Source: QWPN01 sp044360305 (GTDB lineage Bacteria; Planctomycetota; Planctomycetia; Pirellulales; UBA1268). From it: 5,820 nucleotides of DNA. The notes below the pieces were generated by a model. It made no database searches, was not told the DNA's origin, and saw only the letters and a program-made list of their open reading frames with translations. The stretch is taken from positions 1 to 5,820 of the forward strand of contig JBIKKQ010000201.1 in the NCBI GenBank assembly GCA_044360305.1, written 5' to 3'. The position numbers were made by a program, and so were the translations under genes. Shown in pieces: positions 1 to 5,124 of the stretch. Every line of letters begins with the position of its first letter. Within the stretch, counting starts at the first letter, position 1.

Positions 1-136
1 CGAGGCTCTGAAAATAGCTCGGCACGTCGCGGTCGATGAGCGTGATCCGGACGCTTGCGTCCACTGAGAAACCACTGTTTTCTCGAGCAACCATGTCGGC
101 GGCCGCATCGGCGTCGAGGAGCCGCTGATCCACGAG
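1..136 (-). pseudogene. IS91-family transposase fragment, internal part, cut by the left edge
   Basis: Not a complete gene. Reading the minus strand from about 136 down to 1 gives a frame containing RLLDADAAADMVARENSGFS followed by VDASVRITLIDRDVPSYFQSL, which then runs off the window. The ENSGFSVDASVRI type of motif precedes the RYCARPPFALERL motif in IS91-family (rolling-circle, HUH/Y2-type) transposases, so this is the middle of such a protein. The frame stays open further upstream on the minus strand, but there it lies antisense to the better-looking plus-strand ORF (137-331) and stops resembling the family. I infer the N-terminal half is missing and the fragment begins somewhere near 120-150. 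It has the same orientation as the transposase at the right edge and appears to be of the same subfamily, though no segment is shared within the window for direct comparison. The family call rests on recognised motifs, not on a search. Confidence 0.62.
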
Positions 137-331
137 TTGCGGCAGCAGGGCATGGCGATCGAGCAGATCGTGCTCTGGCTCATGCGACAGGATGAGTACC
201 CGTGCAAGCGGCGGCTCGACAACTACAAGGCCGTCGAGTGGGCCATCGCCGCCAAGGAACTGGGGTTCCCGAAGCAGACCGATGGGAAGCGGATGGTGAA
301 GGAGTGGCGGGCCACTAAGTCCGCAGGCTGA
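137..331 (+). CDS. small hypothetical protein, possibly 5'-truncated
   Basis: A 64-residue ORF with a TTG start (137-139) and TGA stop. I do not recognise the family. The protein is hydrophilic and probably helical, with MAIEQIVLWLMRQ near the start and a Lys/Arg-rich C-terminal half (DEYPCKRRLDNYKAVEWA, then KELGFPK and KRMVKEWRATK). Third codon positions are strongly G/C, as expected for a real gene in this genome. There is no convincing ribosome binding site before the TTG or before the ATG at 152. The frame is open back to a stop at 65-67 without a better start, and that stretch is antisense to the IS91 fragment. The likeliest reading is the C-terminal remnant of a gene truncated by the IS fragment; a short intact gene is the alternative. 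It converges with the operon ending at 434. Confidence 0.45.
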   Translation: MRQQGMAIEQIVLWLMRQDEYPCKRRLDNYKAVEWAIAAKELGFPKQTDGKRMVKEWRATKSAG

Positions 332-433
332 TCGACCCCCTTCAACAAGGCCGCCCTCGCACCGGCCATTCTTCGATCGTCCTCTCATTAGTACGAAAGG
401 GTGATCGCCCATTGGCCTCCCGTCGCGATCCGC
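332..433. other. convergent intergenic spacer
   Basis: A 102-base gap between the stop of the small plus-strand ORF and the stop of the minus-strand DJ-1/TPR gene. Both transcripts should end here, but I see no strong intrinsic terminator. The best hairpin on the plus strand is GGCCG (349-353) with CGGCC (363-367) around a 9-base loop, and no T-run follows it. The minus strand has only weak, widely spaced complementarity. No RNA gene or promoter is evident. Confidence 0.4.
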
Positions 434-1582
434 TCAGTCAGGCTTCCCCGTCTGTTCGGCGGTGCACTCGATAAGGAGTTTCTGTGCGTCCGAGTCCTCC
501 GGCGCCATTGCCAACGCCCGCCGGCAGTGGGCTTCCGCGCTGGCCCGATCGCCGTTTGCCAAAAGGGCCCTGGCCAGATTCACATAGCCCTGCACGAATT
601 CGGGATAAGCGGCCACGGTAAACCGCATGAGATCGATCGCGACAGCCGGATCGCGGCCATACCGGAGAAGCCACGAGCCCGACATCGCTAATCCGTGCTC
701 CTCCATCATCAGTCGATCGTCCCCGGTCGCCTCCTCCAGGAGCGACGGGTAGCGGGCCAGCGCCGCCTCGATGCCGTCGCTGCGAATCGTCTCGACCAGG
801 CGCACGATCGTCCACGGCTTGGCGGGGTGGACCCGGCCGCGAAGGCTGACGACCCCCCGCGGGTCGGGCGCCAGGAGCGCCTCCGCATCGTCACGAAACC
901 CGACGAACGGGTCGTACTCGATGTAGGTGGCGACCCGTCGGGCCGCATCCCGACCCTTCAGCCGCCACACGGCATGCAATGCTCCGTCGATGCCGGCGGA
1001 GATGCCGGCGGCCGTGACGATTCGTCCGGTGTCGACGAACTTCGCATCCATACGGCATTGCGCCGCCGGCGCAATGAACTTCAGGAGGGCTACGTTGTCG
1101 TGGTGAGTCGCAACGTCGAGACCGTCGAGAAGTTGCAGCCTGCCGAGGATCGACGCTCCGTTGCAGACCGAGAGGACGAGGCGGGCGGCACGGGCCTGAT
1201 CGGCGGTCCACTTCATCAGCCGCGGGTCGTCCATCGCCGCCTCGACGGCACCGCCCGGAATCACCAGCACGTCAGCCGTTGGGTTCTCGGCGACGTCCTT
1301 TCGCGGCACAAGGCCCAGTCCGCCGATGCTTTCGACCGGCGTCCGGGCAGACCCCACCCATGAGACGTCGAACAGCGGCGTTCCCTGCTCGTCGCGCGTC
1401 CGTGCGAACACCTCCGCCGGTCCGGCCGCGTCCAGCAGTTCCACTCCCGGGAACAGAACCACCGCCACGCGCGTTACCTCCGCGGTGGTGTCGCTGCCCC
1501 GCGCTGTGGCTGCCGTGGGAATCGGCGCGACAACGAGGCAGAGAGTCAAAAACAGCAAACGGCGGGCACGTGTCGTGGTCAT
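434..1582 (-). CDS. secreted DJ-1/PfpI-family protein fused to TPR repeats
   Basis: 382 residues. Residues 1-28 form a Sec-type signal peptide (basic MTTTRARR, then LLFLTLCLVVAPIP, then Ala-rich TAATA). Residues 37-205 form a DJ-1/PfpI (GlxA-like, glutamine amidotransferase class-1 fold) domain: strand RVAVVLFPGVELLD (38-51), GPAEVF with Glu57 at the usual acidic position, strand ADVLVIPGG (103-111), nucleophile elbow SVCNGA with Cys140, THHDN (159-163) and AAGISAG (191-197). Residues about 311-372 form one to two TPR-like helix pairs (YPEFVQGYVNLARALLANGD, then AEAHCRRALAMAPED). Family members include isocyanide hydratases, cysteine peptidases, glyoxalase/deglycase-like enzymes and the sensor half of GlxA/FtrA regulators. 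No AraC helix-turn-helix follows, so it is not a regulator of that type. The substrate cannot be named. The ATG lies 10 bases after the upstream stop, and the weak ribosome site TGAGG overlaps that stop, suggesting coupled translation. It is the last gene of the operon. The periplasmic or extracellular location is inferred from the signal. Confidence 0.85.
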   Translation of the reverse strand: MTTTRARRLLFLTLCLVVAPIPTAATARGSDTTAEVTRVAVVLFPGVELLDAAGPAEVFARTRDEQGTPLFDVSWVGSARTPVESIGGLGLVPRKDVAENPTADVLVIPGGAVEAAMDDPRLMKWTADQARAARLVLSVCNGASILGRLQLLDGLDVATHHDNVALLKFIAPAAQCRMDAKFVDTGRIVTAAGISAGIDGALHAVWRLKGRDAARRVATYIEYDPFVGFRDDAEALLAPDPRGVVSLRGRVHPAKPWTIVRLVETIRSDGIEAALARYPSLLEEATGDDRLMMEEHGLAMSGSWLLRYGRDPAVAIDLMRFTVAAYPEFVQGYVNLARALLANGDRASAEAHCRRALAMAPEDSDAQKLLIECTAEQTGKPD

Positions 1583-1592
1583 GGCGGGCGCC

Positions 1593-2042
1593 TCAGCGAG
1601 AAGGACCGGAGGTGAGCGTGAAGGTTCCGATATCGGGGTTGGTCGGGTCGATGGTTACTGTCAGCGCGGACCGGTCTGGATCGGCGTATCTGCCGAGGAG
1701 CCGATCAACCGGCATGCCGCCGCCGGCAGGCGTGGCAAGCCAATAGACGACGAGGCGATAGGTGCCGGCGGCAACACCGACGTCGGAACCCGGCGCCGCC
1801 GCCGTGAACCGCCCGTGGGAGCCGGTGACAAATGCCGGTGCCGCTGCTCCCGGTGCATCGACGGCGACGAACCGCACCGTCACGCCGGCCGCCGGTTCTC
1901 CATCGACGATGATGGTGCCGCCGACCGGAAGTACGGGGGGCCCGGAGGGTGGCGGGGCTTGTTGGCACCCAGCAAACCCGATCACGAGTGTGATCACGGT
2001 GGGTGTCACGAAGAAGCTGTGATTTCCGATACGGAGGCTCAT
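1593..2042 (-). CDS. lipoprotein with carboxypeptidase-regulatory-like domain
   Basis: 149 residues from the ATG at 2042. This start is preferred over an in-frame upstream one at 2144, which lies inside the DUF1559 coding region and adds a non-signal leader. Residues 1-25 form a lipoprotein signal (hydrophobic VTPTVITLVIGFAG) ending in lipobox FAGC with Cys26 as the lipidation site, then a Pro-rich linker (residues 30-37). Residues about 40-145 resemble the transthyretin/carboxypeptidase-regulatory-like beta-sandwich common in planctomycete lipoproteins: VGGTIIVDGEPAAGVTVRF (40-58), then GSHGRF (74-79), VAAGTYRLVV (90-99), and the late segment GRYADPDRSALTVTI (117-131). Its ATG overlaps the stop of the DUF1559 gene by 4 bases (ATGA), so translation is probably coupled, helped by GGGGAA about 6 bases upstream. 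The role is unknown, and no catalytic residues are seen. A structural or binding role at the cell envelope is inferred from the fold and the DUF1559 partner. Confidence 0.82.
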   Translation of the reverse strand: MSLRIGNHSFFVTPTVITLVIGFAGCQQAPPPSGPPVLPVGGTIIVDGEPAAGVTVRFVAVDAPGAAAPAFVTGSHGRFTAAAPGSDVGVAAGTYRLVVYWLATPAGGGMPVDRLLGRYADPDRSALTVTIDPTNPDIGTFTLTSGPSR

Positions 2043-3061
2043 GGCGATTCCCCGGGGCGATCCCCCCGCGACCGTGAGACATAGGCGAACAGCACCCGCG
2101 CATCGATCGTGTCGTTGAGAAATCGCACGCCGCCATCGAGGCATACGGCGTTCGCGCCTCCGGCGTGGAAACCGTAGACGCCCTGATGATTACTGCAGTT
2201 CACATTGCACGGGCCGAGGCCCGAGGGCGCCCACGTGAGGCCGCTTGCCTCGTAGGAAAGTACCCAGTTGCACCCTTGGCCCGCCCATGGCGCCCAGGCG
2301 GCGGCGGTGCTTGGATTCGCCTCGGTCTGCCGGCCCATCACCCACCGGGCCGTCATCCCCGCCCGCTCGTGAAAGGTCATCGTGACGGCGGTGCCATCCG
2401 TCGTGTCGCGCAGCCGCGGCCGACGGAAGATCGCCGTGCCGGTGAACAATCCGCTGCCCTCCTCTGGAAACGGCGACAGCGCCCCGACGGCCCAGGGATC
2501 GCGGAGAAACGGCGTGGCAGGTACCGCAAATGGAAATCCCCAGCTGTACACGGCCGTGAAGTCGGTCACCGCGGCGGAGAGTTGTCCCTGCACGGGAACG
2601 CCCAGCGACGTTTGGATGCCCTGCACGCTCGCGGGAGCCGGCGACGACGGGCAACGAAACGTGGGGACGACCGTATTGACGGCGATCTGATTGCCGGCTG
2701 AAGTCCAATCTTCCTGCTGCAGGTAGCGGTCCGCCGCGCTCCGCTCCTCGAGATAGGGAAGTAGTCGCGTGAAGCCGCTGCCGACGGGCCCGGCGGTGTT
2801 GTATGGGCGGCCATAGGTCGCCGCCGGCAAAAACTGCCGTGCATTCTCGTGAAGCGACACCGCGAGCCCGATCTGTCGGAGGTTGTTCTGGCAGGCCAAT
2901 CGTCGCGCAATCTCGCGAGCCTGCTGGACTGCGGGGATGAGCAGGGCCACGAGCGTGCCGATGAGTGCCAGAACGACGAGCAACTCGACCAACGTAAAGC
3001 CGAGTTGCCCGCCGTTCTGGATCGATCGTCTTCTCCGCCTGCGCGGGTGCCGACGCGACAT
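2039..3061 (-). CDS. DUF1559 family pseudopilin-like protein with prepilin N-terminus
   Basis: 340 residues from the ATG at 3061, chosen because GAGAAGG lies 9 bases upstream and the prepilin leader then has a normal length; the frame is open to 3142 but runs into the upstream gene. Residues 1-21 are a very basic leader (MSRRHPRRRRRRS, nine Arg) ending in Gly21. Residues 22 onward, FTLVELLVVLALIGTLVALL, are the type IV prepilin methylation motif and N-terminal helix with Glu26 at position +5. Next come IPAVQQAREIARRLACQNN and LRQIGLAV, the classic DUF1559 continuation. The C-terminus has the H-x9-DG motif (His299, Asp309, Gly310). Length is typical of the family. Such proteins should be processed by a prepilin peptidase and assembled or anchored at the inner membrane or cell surface. 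Their exact job in planctomycetes is unsettled. The gene starts 4 bases after the PEP-CTERM gene stops and overlaps the following lipoprotein gene by 4 bases. Confidence 0.93.
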   Translation of the reverse strand: MSRRHPRRRRRRSIQNGGQLGFTLVELLVVLALIGTLVALLIPAVQQAREIARRLACQNNLRQIGLAVSLHENARQFLPAATYGRPYNTAGPVGSGFTRLLPYLEERSAADRYLQQEDWTSAGNQIAVNTVVPTFRCPSSPAPASVQGIQTSLGVPVQGQLSAAVTDFTAVYSWGFPFAVPATPFLRDPWAVGALSPFPEEGSGLFTGTAIFRRPRLRDTTDGTAVTMTFHERAGMTARWVMGRQTEANPSTAAAWAPWAGQGCNWVLSYEASGLTWAPSGLGPCNVNCSNHQGVYGFHAGGANAVCLDGGVRFLNDTIDARVLFAYVSRSRGDRPGESP

Positions 3062-3065
3062 GCGA

Positions 3066-3881
3066 TCACGCCTTCTCACAGCGAGCGGATTCACGTGCGC
3101 GACGGCGGACCACCCAGTGCACGATGCCTCCGGCCACGCCAAGGCCGGCCAGCGTCATCGTGCCTGGTTCGGGCACCGTGGCCACCATCGAGAATGACCC
3201 GACGTTCGAACCCGCCGTGCCGCCAAAGGCCACCGCCCACTCGGGGCTCAGCAACAGTGTGCCCGTGATGGTGAGCGCCGACGCATCGGCCGCCAGACTA
3301 CTGACGCCGAGATCGAAGGCGTTGAAACCGAAGCCGTAGTTGTTCACCAGGACGAGCCCGTCGCCACCGCGGGTGGGATCCCGCCGCAGCGCGAAGTCGC
3401 CCCAGAGAAAGTTGCCGCCACCGATTTCCTGACCAGCCGCGTTCATGGTCACGCCGTCGAATCCGATCTGCTCGCCGCCCGAGGTGACAAACCCGCTATT
3501 CGTCGACACCGTCCACGATCCCAGGACATTGTTGGGATCGTAGTCGAGCGTCGATGTCTGCCGTTTGCGGCCCGTGGGGTCGGTGACCGTGGTGCCGTTG
3601 ACCGGGTGCAGCAGGTTCGTCGGGGTCGAAGGTGACCCCGCCGGAATCGGCACGGTGCCCGACTGGATCTGCGCGGCGGTCAGCGTCGCAGCCTGGTCAT
3701 CGAGCAGCCCGTAGAACCGGGTGTACGTCAGGAACGGGTTGATCGCCAAGATATCGAACGTCATCGTGGCCGCGCCGCCGGTTATTTGGCCGGCGTGTGC
3801 AACTCCACCGTACTGAATCGCGATTCCGACTGCCGCCAACGCGGAGAGCCGAAGCAGGGAACATGAATGACAAGTGCGCAT
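3066..3881 (-). CDS. PEP-CTERM sorting domain exported protein
   Basis: 271 residues from the ATG at 3881. This start is fixed by the strong ribosome site GGAGGA 7 bases upstream and by the signal peptide beginning there; the frame is open to 3971 but those residues are not signal-like. Residues 1-30 form a Sec signal peptide (MRTCHSCSLLRL, a hydrophobic core, then GVAHA before the likely cleavage at Gly31). The body (31-235) is rich in Gly, Thr, Asn and beta-prone residues with no catalytic motif that I recognise. Residues 236-264 form the sorting tail: VPEP (236-239), hydrophobic stretch TMTLAGLGVAGGIVHWVV, then RRRAR, followed by a polar tail. PEP-CTERM tails are recognised by exosortase (XrtA-type) systems that anchor or export proteins in bacteria making extracellular polysaccharide; no exosortase is in the window. 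It is the first gene of the four-gene unit, ending 4 bases before the DUF1559 start. A matrix or surface role is inferred. Confidence 0.88.
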   Translation of the reverse strand: MRTCHSCSLLRLSALAAVGIAIQYGGVAHAGQITGGAATMTFDILAINPFLTYTRFYGLLDDQAATLTAAQIQSGTVPIPAGSPSTPTNLLHPVNGTTVTDPTGRKRQTSTLDYDPNNVLGSWTVSTNSGFVTSGGEQIGFDGVTMNAAGQEIGGGNFLWGDFALRRDPTRGGDGLVLVNNYGFGFNAFDLGVSSLAADASALTITGTLLLSPEWAVAFGGTAGSNVGSFSMVATVPEPGTMTLAGLGVAGGIVHWVVRRRARESARCEKA

Positions 3882-3900
3882 GAGAATCTCCTCCGAATAG
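3882..3900 (-). promoter_or_regulatory. strong ribosome binding site of the PEP-CTERM gene
   Basis: On the minus strand the bases before the ATG read CTATTCGGAGGAGATTCTC. GGAGGA is a near-perfect Shine-Dalgarno sequence with a 7-base spacer. It is the strongest such site I saw in the window, and it fixes the start of the first gene of the operon. Confidence 0.75.
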
Positions 3901-3913
3901 CCCATCGCCGAGG

Positions 3914-3969
3914 CGCGCAGGCACCAAGGCGGGATGGGCGTGGGTAGGCGCTTCCCGCCGCGCAGGCAC
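3914..3969. repeat. 11-base direct repeat pair CGCGCAGGCAC
   Basis: Exact copies at 3914-3924 and 3959-3969, 45 bases apart start to start, in the leader of the PEP-CTERM operon. The second copy overlaps the first arm of the hairpin at 3962-3977. It could be a regulator binding repeat or chance in GC-rich DNA. Confidence 0.4.
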
Positions 3970-3977
3970 ACGCCTGC
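3962..3977. other. small GC hairpin
   Basis: GCAGGCACACGCCTGC is a perfect 6-base inverted repeat with a 4-base loop. It lies between the Cys-rich gene and the PEP-CTERM gene. No T-run follows on either strand, so a classic intrinsic terminator is not supported; it could be part of a terminator-like or operator element. Confidence 0.3.
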
Positions 3978-4011
3978 ATCACGGAGGGAAACGCATGAGC
4001 CGTTGCAGATT

Positions 4012-4025
4012 CCTGCGAACGCAGG
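4012..4025. other. small GC hairpin just after the Cys-rich gene
   Basis: CCTGCGAACGCAGG is an inverted repeat with a 5-6 base stem and a very short loop, located 11 bases past the stop of the Cys-rich protein gene on the minus strand. Position suggests a role at the transcript end, but the bases that follow on the minus strand (AATCTGCAAC) are not a T-run. A weak terminator is possible but unproven. Confidence 0.3.
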
Positions 4026-4035
4026 CTGATGCGAC

Positions 4036-4728
4036 TCAAGCCCGGGGAGGCGGCAGATCCGGGACGGACGGAACGCAGATCATCTCGTCGTCGGCGACAT
4101 CAAGCGTGATGAGCGGCGGCTCGTATGTGACGACCGCGGCGACGATCGCCGGAGGAGGCAACGAGACGCCGCACGAGAACCACTCGGCGGCAATGCCGCC
4201 GCAGGCGAGCATGGCCCGAAGCACGATGAGCCTCGGCTGCGGGGGTTCCTCGGCTGGCTCGGGAGAATCCTCGACCGACACGGGAGCCGGCGTGGCTGCA
4301 AGCGACTGGTACTCGCTGCAGATGTCCGGGCCTTCGAGATCCAAGGACGGCGCCGAGTATGCGGGCTTCGCCGCCTTCTTCGCACAGCACCCCGATCCAG
4401 GCTTCCGCGGCTCAGTTCCCGCCCTGCGCTCCAGTGCGGCGAGCACGGCTGCCTCGACGTTGTGAGCCCTTGCCCAGGCCAGTCGTTCGGTCGGCGTGTG
4501 GCAGCAGCAGTTCGCGAAGCACTGCTCGGCCGTGGCGCAGCCGCACGGCTTGTCCATGCACGGGAACGGCTTCGTTCGATCCTTGCCGGAGAGTCGCTTG
4601 TCCGACGAAGCACTTTTCTGGCCGGGGGACGAAAACCCCACGGGCAGAGGAAGTCCCGAGACTACGAGCGCGTAGCCGATGATAGCGAACCAGGTCGTGA
4701 TGCGTCGTAGCGGAACCCGTCGGAACAT
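4036..4728 (-). CDS. Cys-rich exported or membrane-anchored protein of unknown function
   Basis: 230 residues; no function can be assigned. Residues 11-31 (TTWFAIIGYALVVSGLPLPV) form a signal peptide or N-terminal anchor after a basic start. Residues 57-86 hold a dense motif: PCMDKPCGCATAEQC (56-70), then CCC (74-76), then HTPTERLAWA. In all there are 13 Cys, including a CC pair at 114-115 and single Cys at 137, 176, 186 and 218. Residues 145-167 are Pro/Glu-rich and look like a flexible linker. The C-terminal part is hydrophobic and Pro-rich, ending DLPPPRA. The arrangement resembles hypothetical proteins I associate with planctomycete genomes, but I cannot name the family. Clustered Cys plus a His in an exported protein suggest metal binding or disulfides (inference). 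There is no clear ribosome site before the ATG. It is on the same strand as the downstream operon but 154 bases away, so probably a separate transcript. Confidence 0.7.
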   Translation of the reverse strand: MFRRVPLRRITTWFAIIGYALVVSGLPLPVGFSSPGQKSASSDKRLSGKDRTKPFPCMDKPCGCATAEQCFANCCCHTPTERLAWARAHNVEAAVLAALERRAGTEPRKPGSGCCAKKAAKPAYSAPSLDLEGPDICSEYQSLAATPAPVSVEDSPEPAEEPPQPRLIVLRAMLACGGIAAEWFSCGVSLPPPAIVAAVVTYEPPLITLDVADDEMICVPSVPDLPPPRA

Positions 4729-4796
4729 GGAGCGGAGTGTAGCTCGGGGCGATGCCTGGATGCTAGGTTGCGTGGGTTCGCCTGTTGGATTTGCCT

Positions 4797-5078
4797 CTAC
4801 GGCAAGTCCTTCTCCGCCTCCCGCAGCCTATCGATCGCCCGGTTGATCCGCTTACGGATTGTGCGCCGGTCGAGGTTCTGCTCCCGGCCGAGCCGCTCGA
4901 GCGTGACGCCCTCGATCAAAAGGATAGCCCGGTCAATGGCACTTCGGCAACGGTCTTCCGGCTGATGAGCGACTCGTGAGTCTCGGGAGGAGCGGGCCCG
5001 GGCGTCCGGAGTGGGTTTCTCGAAACGCCCCGCACCCGCTTTGTTGGCGTTTTTTCTCGCGTCGGCGCAGACCGCGTC
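4797..5078 (-). pseudogene. helix-turn-helix protein remnant lacking a start codon
   Basis: The minus strand is open for 94 codons from 5078 to the TAG at 4797-4799, but no ATG or GTG occurs in frame, and the only TTG upstream of the helix-turn-helix is too late for an intact domain. The last 56 codons (4967 to 4800) look like true coding sequence: HQPEDRCRSAIDRAILLIEG, then VTLERLGREQNLDRRTIRKR, then INRAIDRLREAEKDLP. The middle is a helix-turn-helix with a recognition-helix look (NLDRRTIRKRINRAIDRL), similar in style to sigma-70 region 4 or small phage or plasmid DNA-binding proteins. The upstream residues are low-complexity and less protein-like. I infer a 3' remnant of a regulatory gene that lost its 5' end, plausibly through insertion of the adjacent IS91 element. 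A programmed frameshift or non-standard start is less likely. Confidence 0.5.
5015..5026. other. 12-base palindrome near the IS91 transposase 3' side
   Basis: GTTTCTCGAAAC is an inverted repeat (GTTTC and GAAAC around TC), about 100 bases downstream of the transposase stop on the minus strand. IS91-type elements have their replication-origin end (oriIS) downstream of the transposase, often with small inverted repeats. Whether this palindrome belongs to the element or to the flanking HTH remnant cannot be told here. Confidence 0.22.
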
Positions 5079-5124
5079 CTAGTCGGCCGTTCCCGGGGCT
5101 TCGACGCCTCGCTTCCGACGCCGG

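Larger units (their letters stand above)
3882..4035 (-). promoter_or_regulatory. leader region of the four-gene operon
   Basis: A 154-base interval between the Cys-rich protein gene and the PEP-CTERM gene, the only sizeable gap upstream of the operon and so the expected place for its promoter. I could not find a convincing -35/-10 pair or a sigma-54 type site. It contains two compact hairpins (3962-3977 and 4012-4025) and an 11-base direct repeat CGCGCAGGCAC at 3914-3924 and 3959-3969. The regulatory role is inferred from position only. Confidence 0.35.
4729..5124. other. 396-base interval without an intact gene
   Basis: This interval separates the Cys-rich gene from the IS91 transposase stop. 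It contains the start-less helix-turn-helix frame (minus strand), a 12-base palindrome at 5015-5026, and near-repeats of CGACGCC at 5102-5108 and 5116-5122. The plus-strand frames here mirror the minus-strand HTH frame and do not look like protein. The transposon end should lie in the right part of this interval. Confidence 0.5.

Noticed and set aside
349..367. GGCCG/CGGCC hairpin as a terminator of the small plus-strand ORF
   Set aside because: Only a 5-base stem with a 9-base loop and no T-run after it; such pairs are frequent by chance at this GC content.
401..1363. Long plus-strand open frames opposite the DJ-1/TPR gene
   Set aside because: They mirror a well-supported minus-strand gene in GC-rich DNA, are rich in Arg/Pro/Gly and show no family motif.
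434..1582. GlxA/FtrA-type AraC transcription regulator
   Set aside because: The DJ-1 half fits, but there is a signal peptide and the C-terminus is TPR-like with no helix-turn-helix.
1326..2084. A 252-codon plus-strand frame across the DJ-1 and lipoprotein genes
   Set aside because: It spans the junction of two recognisable minus-strand genes and has low-complexity basic composition, so it is an antisense shadow.
4736..4745. TACACT-like -10 box just upstream of the Cys-rich gene start
   Set aside because: It matches the consensus at only some positions and has no acceptable -35 partner 16-18 bases upstream, so no promoter was called.
4768..4979. Two short plus-strand frames upstream of the Cys-rich gene
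   Set aside because: The minus strand of the same bases encodes a recognisable helix-turn-helix; the plus-strand products are Ser/Arg-rich shadows.
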